From positions 6,032,001 to 6,096,000 of the forward strand of contig NZ_CP048113.1 in assembly GCF_010093065.1 (NCBI RefSeq): a DNA stretch of 64,000 bases, written 5' to 3'. Made by a program: the position numbers and the translations under genes. Positions 8,687 through 18,104 of the stretch are shown piece by piece. The stretch comes from Chitinophaga agri (GTDB lineage Bacteria > Bacteroidota > Bacteroidia > Chitinophagales > Chitinophagaceae). Positions within the stretch are counted from its first letter, which is position 1, and every line of letters begins with the position of its first letter. The notes beneath the pieces were generated by a model that saw only the letters and a program-made list of their open reading frames with translations, searched no databases and was not told where the DNA came from.

Positions 8687-8796
8687 AGGTAGTTTTTGTT
8701 TCCCTTTGGCTTTGTGCGTTTGGGATGGCAAAATTACATTTTTATATATAACTTCCAAAAAAAAGTTGAAATATTTTATAAATCATTGAAAATGAA

Positions 8797-8826
8797 AAAG
8801 TAGTTCCGCATGTGCGAAACTACTTT
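8797..8826 (-). terminator. Hairpin terminator after the S8 peptidase
   Basis: A 14-base arm (8797-8810) pairs with 8813-8826 with one mismatch and a 2-base gap at the centre, so the real loop will be somewhat wider. It lies 26 bases past the stop of the minus-strand peptidase. The T-rich bases after it on that strand fit an intrinsic terminator. Confidence 0.65.
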
Positions 8827-8852
8827 CTATTGGAAATTGGATATTGATTGTC

Positions 8853-10421
8853 TTATTTATAGGTAGCTGCCAGTTCCAGTGCTTTATAGGCATTCACCAC
8901 ACCACCTGTACGGCACAGGTCAGTCATCTGAACAGTTTTAGGTTCATCATTTTCCATGATACTTACAGGATGGTCTATTTTAACCACAGATTTAAGGATA
9001 ATCTCTTTTACCTGCGTAGCCTTCAGCTTTGGATAATATGAGCGTATGAGGGCTGCCAGGCCGGTTACAACAGGAGCTGCCATACTGGTACCGTCATGGT
9101 ATTCATATTTGGAACCTGGTGTAGAGGAGTAGATCCCAACGCCCGGCGCAAATACGTCCACATTTACCTTACCGTAGTTAGAAAAGGAAGCTGCCAGTGT
9201 CTCGTCATTATCAGGACCGGAAGCACCTACTTCTATCCATGCAGAAGCAGTATCTCCGTTCTGGTATACGCGGCTCGGGTAGTTAGGAGCGATATCGATG
9301 TTTTTCGCATCGTTACCAGCAGCGTGCACCAGTAGTACATCTTTGGATATAGCATATTTAACCGCGTCATCCACTACATTTTTGTTAGGAGAATAGTCCT
9401 TGCCAAAGCTCATGTTGATCACTTTAGCACCATTATCTACTGCATAACGGATGGCATTAGCCACGTCCTTATCTCTTTCGTCACCATTCGGGATAGCCCT
9501 TACCGACATAATGCGTACATCATTCGCAATACCCTGGATCCCCAGCGTATTCTTTCTGTCGGCACCAATGATACCCGCAACGTGGGTGCCGTGGTCTGCA
9601 TCCGGACCGGTAGCGTCACCGGAGCCGTAATATCTTTCTGTCGGATTGTTATAGTCATCACCTACGATATCACGTGGATCGAAGTCCAGGTTAAGCTGAT
9701 AGTCCACCTGCTCTTTAAAGTGAGTCACGGCAGCATCCAGTTCAGTTGTTCTGAAGGCTTTGAAATCAGGATAACGTTCCAGCTGCTGGGCGATCATCTG
9801 TTTGATCTGTGATTCAGCCGGATTCTGAGGTGTATATGCCTGTAAATCAGCGGCTGTTGGGTTCGTGTTCCCCATCTTGTTCAGCATGGTATCCAGCATA
9901 CCCACGAAGCGGGTGATACCCACGAGGGTCTGCTGTGCTTCGGATAATTTAAGGTCGTATTTGCCTTTCAGTACCTCGTACTGATACAGTCCGGCTGTGT
10001 CTTTGGAAACGTTGTTCAGACTACCGAAATGCTTCTGTTGCTGGCGGATGAGGCGGGTAAGCTCCAGGTTGTCATAGCCCACATTACCCTTCTGGGAACC
10101 AATAAAGTTCCATCCATAGATATCATCGGCATAATGGTTTTTGTCGTCATCTTTACCGTTGCCTCTTTTCTCCTTGCTATTGATCCAGAGAACACTTTGC
10201 AGGTCTTCATGCGTTGTGTCTATACCACTGTCGATTACGGCAACGAGTACTGTTTTGGATTTTTTGTCTTTGAGCAGCTCTGTGTAGGCTTTCTCAACGC
10301 TGATACCGAATACGGAATCTTTTTGCAGGTCCATGCTTTGCCAGTTATGTTTCTGTGCACTTGCTACGAGTCCTGACAGTAATAAGGCGGCAACGATGGC
10401 CGTTGGCTTACAAATATTCAT
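8853..10421 (-). CDS. Secreted subtilisin-like serine peptidase (family S8)
   Basis: 522 residues with a signal peptide (cut near residue 22, VASAQ). The catalytic triad is complete: Asp64 in AVIDSGIDTTHEDL, His277 in DADHGTHVAGIIG, Ser446 in HDGTSMAAPVVTG, and the oxyanion Asn370 in VHAAGND. About 210 residues lie between the Asp and His, against roughly 30 in subtilisin. The insert is helical and charged, a variant seen in Bacteroidota S8 peptidases. There is no propeptide of usual size and no T9SS tail, so it may stay in the periplasm. It is a single-gene unit with its own terminator. Confidence 0.93.
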   Translation of the reverse strand: MNICKPTAIVAALLLSGLVASAQKHNWQSMDLQKDSVFGISVEKAYTELLKDKKSKTVLVAVIDSGIDTTHEDLQSVLWINSKEKRGNGKDDDKNHYADDIYGWNFIGSQKGNVGYDNLELTRLIRQQQKHFGSLNNVSKDTAGLYQYEVLKGKYDLKLSEAQQTLVGITRFVGMLDTMLNKMGNTNPTAADLQAYTPQNPAESQIKQMIAQQLERYPDFKAFRTTELDAAVTHFKEQVDYQLNLDFDPRDIVGDDYNNPTERYYGSGDATGPDADHGTHVAGIIGADRKNTLGIQGIANDVRIMSVRAIPNGDERDKDVANAIRYAVDNGAKVINMSFGKDYSPNKNVVDDAVKYAISKDVLLVHAAGNDAKNIDIAPNYPSRVYQNGDTASAWIEVGASGPDNDETLAASFSNYGKVNVDVFAPGVGIYSSTPGSKYEYHDGTSMAAPVVTGLAALIRSYYPKLKATQVKEIILKSVVKIDHPVSIMENDEPKTVQMTDLCRTGGVVNAYKALELAATYK

Positions 10422-10709
10422 GCGATAAATTTCATTGATCAGCTGAAGTCCTGTTCTGTGTATGACTAGCTGGGGTTGGTTTATTGAATTGAGTTTTAAA
10501 TACTATGCTATCTGTTACGTCCGGTCCTGAAATGCTCTGACCCATGCTCGTGACGGAAATACTGTGTCGCAAGGTAAATTATTAATAGTATTGAAATTGT
10601 TAAAAAATGGCCAGCGGTGATAGATTTATTCAATTGGATTAACTAGAAAAGCCGGAAGTAACGTGTTATGAAGTTAATTTCCTATTAAAAAACCGAATTT
10701 CACTCGTCT

Positions 10710-11528
10710 TTAATGAACAGCCTGTTGAAAACTGGAAGGCCGTTTGTTTGTCAGCTGATAGAATACCTTACTAAAAGCAGCAATACTACTGTATCCTGTC
10801 TGATAAGCGATCTCACTCAGCGTCTGATTCGTTTGCAGGATCATTTCTATTCCTTTTACGACCCTCACCATCTGCAGATATTGTACAAAAGACATGTCCA
10901 GTATGTTGGTAAATAATCTGGATAATGTGCGGGGACTCAGGTCAAACTGATGACTAACTATCTCCAGTGTCAGTTGCTGATCAAAATTTTGTCCGATATA
11001 CTGCAGGACAGGCTGTAAACGCTCATGCTGCGTTGTGGGTAAGATCACAGGCAGGGCCGTCGTACTGATGTCCGGGAGGATGTCTTTTATAGCACTCAGG
11101 AACCTGAAGCCCGGATCTCCCGGTAATATATGCCGTTGCCAGCGGGCAGAATAATTGATCATTTCCAGTAACAACTCGTTGACCGGATAAATACCCAGCC
11201 GGGTATAAAACGGTGTCTCATGATCATGCTGACTATAGAAATACAGATTCCTCGTTGTAGTAGATTTGGAGTGTTTGATCTGCATGTAATGTTCCTGATA
11301 TTTAGGTATCCATATATAATGGCGTGCAGGAATGACATAAGACCTGTCAGGCATGTTGCAATAAGCAATACCCCCTTCGACATATGTCAGCTGTCCCTTC
11401 TCATGAGAATGCATAGAGAACTTACGCTCTACCTTTTCATGCATAACATATACTGAATCAGCATGTACATCTATTTCATTCAGATAGTCGGCCAATACCT
11501 GCATAATACGAATGGCTTGAATGGACAA
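10710..11528 (-). CDS. AraC-family regulator of the divergent efflux operon
   Basis: 272 residues. The N-terminal cupin half has MHEKVERKFSMHSHEKGQLT and YVIPARHYIWIPKYQEH, the histidine-rich pattern of small-molecule-sensing AraC proteins of this length. The C-terminal HTH pair is at about 180-270: EIVSHQFDLSPRTLSRLF, then TLSEIAYQTGYSSIAAFSKVF and RPSSFQQ. It is transcribed away from the tolC-like gene with only 67 bases between the starts, so it very likely controls that efflux operon. The inducing compound is unknown. Confidence 0.93.
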   Translation of the reverse strand: MSIQAIRIMQVLADYLNEIDVHADSVYVMHEKVERKFSMHSHEKGQLTYVEGGIAYCNMPDRSYVIPARHYIWIPKYQEHYMQIKHSKSTTTRNLYFYSQHDHETPFYTRLGIYPVNELLLEMINYSARWQRHILPGDPGFRFLSAIKDILPDISTTALPVILPTTQHERLQPVLQYIGQNFDQQLTLEIVSHQFDLSPRTLSRLFTNILDMSFVQYLQMVRVVKGIEMILQTNQTLSEIAYQTGYSSIAAFSKVFYQLTNKRPSSFQQAVH

Positions 11529-11570
11529 ATAATTGGCAATTTAGATAAAAGCGTTCATATCTGCTCATAG

Positions 11571-11578
11571 TACCTTTG
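11571..11578 (+). promoter_or_regulatory. Putative Bacteroidota -7 element (TACCTTTG) of the efflux operon
   Basis: TACCTTTG matches the Bacteroidota -7 consensus TAnnTTTG and ends 17 bases before the ATG at 11596. The upstream TTTG-type -33 element is not clear (GTTCATA near 11552). The site lies in the short divergent gap beside the AraC gene, where a regulator would bind. Confidence 0.5.
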
Positions 11579-11595
11579 TAAGCAGAATAAAGATT

Positions 11596-12933
11596 ATGTG
11601 TACTGATATAAGAAAGGTGGTGTTGATGCTACCTTTTATGTTTTTGACAATGTGCGTAGCGGCACAACAACCTCACGACACTTCGAAACCGTTACATTTA
11701 ACTATCGAGCAAATCTGGGAACAGGCGGAACTAAATAACAAAAGGATAGCTATGTCCCGCTTAAGCGTGGAAAGTAGTGAAGAAGTATGGAAAGATGCAA
11801 AGGCAGAACGTTTGCCTGAGATCAATACTACTGGTACTTATGCGCGTGTGACCAATATGCCTGTTTACACAGACGGTTACTTTCATACGCCTGAACAGTT
11901 TCCGGTGCTACATAACTTCTACAAGGTAGGTGGTGAAGCCTATTTTAATGTTTATAATGGTAATAAGACGAATCTGGAGATAAAGAAGGGAGCAACAGAA
12001 CATGCGATAGCAGAAGAACAGAAGAACCTGACCGTATCAGAAGTAAAGTTCAATGCGGCAGTGTGTTACCTGGACCTGGCGCGTAGTTGTCAGTTTAAAG
12101 AACTAATAGCGAAGGATATAGCAGATCAGGAAAGACAACTCGCCCATATCCAGGAACTACAGAAAAATGGCGTTGTACTGAAAAGTGATGTGCTCAGAGC
12201 GACCCTGAAATTGTCCCGTCAGAAGATGGGAATGGTGCAGATCGATAACGACATCGCTATCGCCAGTCAGAAACTGGCCCTGATGATCGGAACCGATGAG
12301 CACCAGTTGATACTACCAGACACAGTCTTTTCAGCAGCATTGCTGCCGCCGGTTACTTATGATGAGTATCTTGCTGTGGCAGAAAAGAATGCGCATGAGT
12401 ATAAGATCTCAGCAGGAGAAACTGAGTTACGGATGCTGGCCCTGAAACAGGTGAAAGCAACTGTATCGCCTAAAGTGGGCATCTTTGCTGACTACGCTTT
12501 TTCTTATCCGCAGATACAGTTTTACCCTTATGAAGGAGCCGCTTATGGCCTGGGTATGTATGGTGTAAAAGCCGCTTTCCCGATCTCTTCTTTTTATCAC
12601 AATAAACATAAGGAGAAAGCCGCTAAGCTGCAACTGGAAAGACAGGAAGTAGAGCATAGGGAAACAGGAGATGAAGTAAGGCAACAGGTGAATGAAGCTT
12701 ACCTGCGTTATAAGGAATCTCTCACCCGTATTGACGTAGCTCAGACAAATATCACTCAGGCAACAGAGAATCTCCGGATAGTAAACAACACCTATTTCAA
12801 CCAACTCTCTCTGGTGACCGATCTGCTGGATGCAGATACACAAATGCTGCAAACAAGATTTGACCTCGTATCAGCCAACATCGCTGCCCGCGTCAGGTAT
12901 TACCAGTTACAAAAAGCTATAGGAAATTTATAA
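11596..12933 (+). CDS. TolC-family outer membrane efflux protein
   Basis: 445 residues with an N-terminal signal peptide ending near VAAQQ. The two internally repeated TolC/OEP halves (about 35-215 and 235-440) are long amphipathic helices flanked by barrel strands. Typical stretches are LTIEQIWEQAELNNKRIAMS at the start, GVVLKSDVLRATLKLSRQ in the first half and VTDLLDADTQMLQTRFDLVSA near the end. It forms the outer-membrane channel for the adaptor and pump encoded next, 5 bases downstream, so the three are one operon under the divergent AraC regulator. Confidence 0.92.
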   Translation: MCTDIRKVVLMLPFMFLTMCVAAQQPHDTSKPLHLTIEQIWEQAELNNKRIAMSRLSVESSEEVWKDAKAERLPEINTTGTYARVTNMPVYTDGYFHTPEQFPVLHNFYKVGGEAYFNVYNGNKTNLEIKKGATEHAIAEEQKNLTVSEVKFNAAVCYLDLARSCQFKELIAKDIADQERQLAHIQELQKNGVVLKSDVLRATLKLSRQKMGMVQIDNDIAIASQKLALMIGTDEHQLILPDTVFSAALLPPVTYDEYLAVAEKNAHEYKISAGETELRMLALKQVKATVSPKVGIFADYAFSYPQIQFYPYEGAAYGLGMYGVKAAFPISSFYHNKHKEKAAKLQLERQEVEHRETGDEVRQQVNEAYLRYKESLTRIDVAQTNITQATENLRIVNNTYFNQLSLVTDLLDADTQMLQTRFDLVSANIAARVRYYQLQKAIGNL

Positions 12934-12938
12934 TAAGT

Positions 12939-14006
12939 ATGACAGCTAAGAAGAACAGCCATGCCCGTACGGACAGGTTAATTACCACTATTACCGGATG
13001 GTTAGCAGGTATTATCCTCGTCGCACTCACAATATGGGGACTAAGCACCTTTTTTGAACTGCGCAAATATGAAGAAACAAACGATGCGCAGGTAGAAGAA
13101 TATATTAACCCGATCACCGCTAGAGTGACAGGTTACATCAGCAGGATCAACTATGAAGAGAACCAGAATGTGAAGAAAGGAGACACCCTGCTGATCATTG
13201 ATGATAGTGAATATCAGTTGCAACAGCAGGAAGCAAATGCCGCACTGCTGAATGCGCAGGCTCAGATGCAGGTACTGGAAAGTAATGTCTCCACGACCGC
13301 TAAAACCGCCGAGGCTTCACGATCGCAGATCGCTGCCGCAAAGGCAAAACTCTGGAAGCAACAGCAGGAATACGATCGATACAGAAAACTGTATGATGCA
13401 GAATCTGCTACAAAACAACAACTGGAAAACGTTGAAACGGCACTGAACGTAGCCAGAGCGGACTATGAAACGATCGTTGATAACTATGACGCAGCCGCCT
13501 CTAAAGTAAACGATATTAAGTCGCAGAAGGCAGTAATAATGGCGGAAATAGAACGTCGCCAGGCATTGCTGGGCCGTAACAAACTGGATGTCTCCTATAC
13601 GGTGATACGTGCACCGTATGATGGTAAAATGGGACGGCGCACCATACAGGAGGGGCAGTTGATACAGGCCGGACAAACGCTCGCATTCATCGTAAATCAG
13701 GCTACCGGTAAATGGGTGATCGCCAATTTCAAAGAGACGCAGGTGAGCAACATGCACATCGGTCAGTCCGCTGATATCGAAATAGATGCCTTCCCCGGAA
13801 AGACTTTCAGCGGAACAATAGAATCCCTTTCACCCGCTACAGGTTCCAGGTTTTCCCTGTTACCTCCTGATAACTCATCAGGTAACTTTGTGAAGATCGT
13901 ACAGCGTATACCCGTACGTATAAAACTGACTAACAACACAGCCGAAACTGCTGTACTACGTGCCGGTATGAACGCCACTGTGGCAATCAGTAAGAGACAT
14001 GGCTAA
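12939..14006 (+). CDS. HlyD/EmrA-type membrane fusion protein
   Basis: 355 residues. A single N-terminal transmembrane helix (about 17-40) is followed by the lipoyl-like half (VTGYISRINYEENQNVKKGD), a coiled-coil hairpin (about 85-200, with repeated Gln/Ala/Glu heptads), the second lipoyl half (VIRAPYDGKMGRRTIQEGQL) and a beta-barrel domain (WVIANFKETQVSNMHIGQ). This EmrA-like adaptor links an inner-membrane MFS pump to TolC. Its end overlaps the pump gene by 8 bases, so expression is coupled. Confidence 0.93.
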   Translation: MTAKKNSHARTDRLITTITGWLAGIILVALTIWGLSTFFELRKYEETNDAQVEEYINPITARVTGYISRINYEENQNVKKGDTLLIIDDSEYQLQQQEANAALLNAQAQMQVLESNVSTTAKTAEASRSQIAAAKAKLWKQQQEYDRYRKLYDAESATKQQLENVETALNVARADYETIVDNYDAAASKVNDIKSQKAVIMAEIERRQALLGRNKLDVSYTVIRAPYDGKMGRRTIQEGQLIQAGQTLAFIVNQATGKWVIANFKETQVSNMHIGQSADIEIDAFPGKTFSGTIESLSPATGSRFSLLPPDNSSGNFVKIVQRIPVRIKLTNNTAETAVLRAGMNATVAISKRHG

Positions 14007-15594
14007 TCGTACTCCCATATTCAAACCATGGGCCTCCGAATGGCTGATCAGGATAGTGATATTCCTGAACCTGCTGCCATCCATGCTGATGTTTGGGATC
14101 TCTACCGCCAGCGGACCCAATGCCGCAGGCTATTATGGTATAGAACCAGCGGATGTACAGTACTCCATGGTCTTATTTTACGCCTCACTGGCTGGATTCT
14201 TTGCGCTTGAAAGAAGGTTCTTCGATTTCATTGCCAGCAAAGAATACCTGGTTATCGGTGTGATCATACAGATCGTCACTTCTTACGGATGTTACGTAAC
14301 ACGCGACCTGTACGTTTTACTACCACTGCGGTTTATTCAGGGAATGGCCAACTGTGTGACTACGAGCGTGTGTATCACGCTTGTCTTCAGCCGGTTGAAG
14401 AACAACCGTTCCCGTGAGATAGGATATTCACTATTTTACGGTGTATTGCTTGGTATTACTGCATTTACTACACTTGTTACCGCACCTATCATTGATGCGT
14501 TTGACTTCAACGTGCTCTACAAGTGGATGATCTTCATGTACATTCCCGGAGCGATACTGCTGGTCATCATTATGAACAGGATACGGCTTGTCAGGAAGTT
14601 TCCACTGTATCAGCTCGATTGGGCCAGTTATATAGTATATACTACCATGCTGTGTTTGCTGGGATACATATTATTGTACGGACAGCAGTATTACTGGTTT
14701 AGTGATGACCGTATACTGATGGCAGGTATCGCAGTTATATCACTGGCGGTTATCCACATCGTCAGACAACGTTCACTGAAGCGGCCCTATCTCAGTCTGG
14801 AGGTATTTAAGTACCGTAATTATGTGATAGGTGTCAGTCTTATCCTGATATTATACATCTGCAGGGGTGCCTTTAATGTTACGACCAATTACTTTACAAC
14901 AGTGCTGGGCATGGATCCGAGGCATCTTTCTTATATCCTGCTGGCTAATGTAGGAGGTATTATTTTCGGGGTGATCTATTCTTCCCGCTGGATATTGCTG
15001 AAGCGTTCCATGCGCTGGTTATGGATGGGTGGATTTTCTCTGTTGCTGATATTTCACCTGTGGATGCATGCGCTTTTCGCCACACAGGCAGATACGCCAA
15101 CGTTTATTGTGCCATTAATTTTACAGGGTATAGGTGTAGGGCTGTTAATGGCCCCTATGATCATCTATGCCATTTCATCAGTGCCGCCACATCTCGGAGG
15201 CACTGCATCCGCAACAGGGGTGCTGTTCCGCTTTACAGGATTTTGCATCAGTATTGCGTTGATCAATTACTTTCAACTGTTATCCAGAAAGGTGCACTAC
15301 AACCGTTTCCTGGACCTGGTTACATCGCTGGACCCTTTGGTGACGGCTAAACTGGTCAACTACAAAACAGCTGTTGCCGCGAAAGGGGTCCCTGCGGACC
15401 AGGCAGCCAAAATTGCCAACGGACTGTTATACCGGTCCGCTGACCTGCAGGCGCAGATACGGTATGCAATGGATTACTATTATATTATCAGTTGTGGATT
15501 GGTAGTGATTATATTATTGATCGCCTTTGCACCTTATCTGAACAGAACCGTGATCAATCTGAGGAATAATCAGCCGGCACCGGCATCGTATTAA
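13999..15594 (+). CDS. MFS multidrug transporter (DHA2/EmrB-like, about 14 helices)
   Basis: 531 residues, the length usual for 14-helix DHA2 drug:H+ antiporters. Hydrophobic helices run through the whole chain. The third to fifth helices contain RFIQGMANCVTTSVCITLVF, which corresponds to motif C region glycines of the antiporters, though the classical motif A is weak. The last loop before the final helix is long and polar (about 440-500). The start lies inside the end of the adaptor gene. With the TolC and HlyD genes it should export a toxic compound or a secondary metabolite. Confidence 0.88.
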   Translation: MANRTPIFKPWASEWLIRIVIFLNLLPSMLMFGISTASGPNAAGYYGIEPADVQYSMVLFYASLAGFFALERRFFDFIASKEYLVIGVIIQIVTSYGCYVTRDLYVLLPLRFIQGMANCVTTSVCITLVFSRLKNNRSREIGYSLFYGVLLGITAFTTLVTAPIIDAFDFNVLYKWMIFMYIPGAILLVIIMNRIRLVRKFPLYQLDWASYIVYTTMLCLLGYILLYGQQYYWFSDDRILMAGIAVISLAVIHIVRQRSLKRPYLSLEVFKYRNYVIGVSLILILYICRGAFNVTTNYFTTVLGMDPRHLSYILLANVGGIIFGVIYSSRWILLKRSMRWLWMGGFSLLLIFHLWMHALFATQADTPTFIVPLILQGIGVGLLMAPMIIYAISSVPPHLGGTASATGVLFRFTGFCISIALINYFQLLSRKVHYNRFLDLVTSLDPLVTAKLVNYKTAVAAKGVPADQAAKIANGLLYRSADLQAQIRYAMDYYYIISCGLVVIILLIAFAPYLNRTVINLRNNQPAPASY

Positions 15595-15684
15595 TCAGGA
15601 GCCAGGACTAAGAGCTGTAATACGGTGAATATTAGTGAGTATTAATTTGGTTAGCTGTCAACTTGAATAAATAGAGGGAAAATG

Positions 15685-15711
15685 GAAGCGCTTCAGTTAT
15701 TGAAGCGCTTC
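15685..15711. terminator. Terminator between convergent genes
   Basis: A perfect 11-bp stem (15685-15695 with 15701-15711) with a 5-base loop, followed by TTGTTTATT. Each arm itself holds the palindrome GAAGCGCTTC. It separates the efflux operon from the convergent gene ending at 15739. Confidence 0.8.
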
Positions 15712-15738
15712 TTGTTTATTGGAAGGATTTTGTAATTC

Positions 15739-17256
15739 TTAATTCCTAATTCCTAATTTTTCCTGTAATACTACTCCCAGTGGTTTCTTTTTCAGCTTTG
15801 CCTCTATCCATGCACTGAAATCAAATAACTTCAGTTGTTGTCTCTCATACTTGTCAGCTCTTATCTTATCAAAGCTGGCATTGATCTTTTTCCATAATGT
15901 AGTACGATAGGCTGTCACAGATGGCACTTCTCCTCCGCCCAGGAATTTAATCACGGTTCTTTCCAGCATATATGAACGTCTTGCATCTGGCTGGAGATGC
16001 CGACGGAAGGCCCTTGTTTCATACCGGATATATTCATAATTGCCCAGCTCATACTGTATCAGCAGATGTACCAGTCTGCACGTACGGTAAATGGGTAGTG
16101 TACTGTAAAGGTTGCTTTGCAGAACCTGCTCCAGTGCGTTATGTGCGTTATTGATATCTTCGTTTCCCAGATAGATCAGAGCCATATAAAGATATATTTC
16201 GGCCTGTTTACTAATATCCATCAGCAGGATATTCTTTTTGATAACAGGTGCATAATGATGTAATAACATCAACGCGAAAGCAAAATTGCCACTGTCAATG
16301 TAGGCACCTGATTCGTATATAAACAACAGCCGTTGTTGCATGATATAAAAATAGATACTATCGCCTTTCAGCCGTTTTACTTTATCAATGAATGAGAGCA
16401 GTTCTTCATAATGTTTTCCTGCACGGAGGCTATCCAGTATACCTTCAATAATAAGAAGATGGTCGGCAGGTGTGTCTTCAAAGAGTGCAGGATGTGTTTC
16501 CAGCAACTGATTCAGCTGATGAAATATTTGTAGTGCCGCCGGATGGTCGCTGGTTGCCAGATGGTAGTGTGCCTGGAACAATAGCTGTACTTTCAGGCTG
16601 GTAGCAGAAGACGGGACGGGAGTGGGCATGGCTGCCTGTAATACATCTACTGACTCCTGCTGCCTTATAGTACGGGCACTGCCTCTGTATAGCAGTGTAT
16701 GGCGCAATGTTTCGTATAATGATGTCTGTTGACGTATCTGTTGCATGGTATTCAGTGTATGCTCAATAGCCTGCTGCCGGTTAGATAATTCTTCTTCCGT
16801 GATACCTGGAAAGTTGAGTTGCTGCAATAGTTGTATCTCCTGCTGCTGGGCCCAGAGTGTTAAGAGTTGCTTCTCATGCTGAGTAGCGGCTGTCTGTATT
16901 TTTTGTAGTTGCTTTAACGCATCTTCATGCAGAGAACGTTCAAAGAGTATATCGCATTTTAGTATACCGGCGGTCAGCATAGCAGTGGACTGCTTCTGTA
17001 GCCTCAGATGTAGCAGGCAGTCCAGTAGTACTTTATAGAGATACTTGCTACATACATCGTAACTACATCCCGGATACTGTTCGTGAAAGGAAAGCTTCAG
17101 TTCCGCTGTGCTTCTGAATGAATGATGCTCCATCAGATCAAAAAGATTTACATAGTCTTTGCTGCCTTGCTGAAGTGCAGTGTACATCCGGAAATATCTT
17201 TTTTCAGCCTTCGTGAGGGTATTTATTAGTCTGCTAAGCATGTCAGCTTTAGCCAT
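15739..17256 (-). CDS. Conserved hypothetical helical-repeat protein, 505 aa
   Basis: It has no signal peptide or membrane segment. The chain is almost wholly amphipathic helices, rich in Leu, Gln and Tyr, with TPR-like spacing (for example IYLYMALIYLGNEDINNAHNAL). The N-terminus, LSRLINTLTKAEKRYFRMYT, is a pattern I recall in long uncharacterised Bacteroidota proteins. It may be a scaffold or regulatory helical solenoid in the cytoplasm. It is a single-gene unit on the minus strand, with 0.8 kb of non-coding DNA upstream. No function is claimed. Confidence 0.75.
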   Translation of the reverse strand: MAKADMLSRLINTLTKAEKRYFRMYTALQQGSKDYVNLFDLMEHHSFRSTAELKLSFHEQYPGCSYDVCSKYLYKVLLDCLLHLRLQKQSTAMLTAGILKCDILFERSLHEDALKQLQKIQTAATQHEKQLLTLWAQQQEIQLLQQLNFPGITEEELSNRQQAIEHTLNTMQQIRQQTSLYETLRHTLLYRGSARTIRQQESVDVLQAAMPTPVPSSATSLKVQLLFQAHYHLATSDHPAALQIFHQLNQLLETHPALFEDTPADHLLIIEGILDSLRAGKHYEELLSFIDKVKRLKGDSIYFYIMQQRLLFIYESGAYIDSGNFAFALMLLHHYAPVIKKNILLMDISKQAEIYLYMALIYLGNEDINNAHNALEQVLQSNLYSTLPIYRTCRLVHLLIQYELGNYEYIRYETRAFRRHLQPDARRSYMLERTVIKFLGGGEVPSVTAYRTTLWKKINASFDKIRADKYERQQLKLFDFSAWIEAKLKKKPLGVVLQEKLGIRN

Positions 17257-18104
17257 AGTCCTGCTGATTTAAGTTTATAGGCATCCCAAACTTTCCATTG
17301 TTACCGATAACAAGATCTTGGTTGATGTGTGACAAAATAATTCAAATAACGAATAGTTTGTAGTTCATCTTCAGATGCCGTCAATCTGCTTTCGGATTAT
17401 CCAAAATGTATCTAAATATTGCGCTATTTGTTTAGATTGTATTTTATTATATTGTTGATTTATAGATAATTGTGATTTTACCAGTTAATATAATATTAAT
17501 AAAATTTTTGAATTGGGAATGTCTATTCTTTATAAAAAAAGGTTAAAAAGTTATCAGAGGGCTCATTATATTTGAATCGTAATGAAGGCACAAATGCGAT
17601 AGCATCAACCTGGATTTTATTAATTCCCGTTAGCGAGCCCTGATGAAAAGAAGTAGTTTAGTTAATCGTTGCATTCAACCTAATATCACCGTAGAAAATT
17701 GTAGCAGGATCTAAAAAACAGAAATAACAGGAGTTTAAGTAACCAGCAATTCGCTTCATAAAGCATCAACAGCCAAAATCATTTTATCACTAAAACCTAA
17801 ACACGACTATCTTGATGAAAAGTATTAGCTAAAACGTTTTTATACAGTAGTAATGAGATACTAATTCCAATGCAGAGAGGGCTGCATGAGTCAATCTATT
17901 TCACGTTATAATTTCCACGGGTCTGGTAAGTGTTGTTTACCCAGTAATTAGTATAAATACCTCTTTTAGCGAAGTGCTTTGGGAAGGCATCATGACATTG
18001 ATGTTGCTTCTCCTATTCTTTCAGTTTTATAACATATGATGTAATCGATTACTCAGCGCGTATACGTTGACGTGATCAACTCTGCCTGTCTAAAAATATT
18101 TATT
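17257..18104. other. Long AT-rich leader/promoter region of the double SusC/D block
   Basis: 848 bases without a supported gene. The part at 17400-17560 is strongly AT-rich. TATATTTG at 17567-17574 fits the Bacteroidota -7 consensus TAnnTTTG, which would leave a leader of about 500 bases before the first SusC gene. Two short similar stretches (TGATGAAAAG at 17641 and 17813) occur in it. The leader may carry regulatory RNA structure, or the lost 5' part of the SusC gene, whose protein lacks the usual N-terminal domain. Confidence 0.4.
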
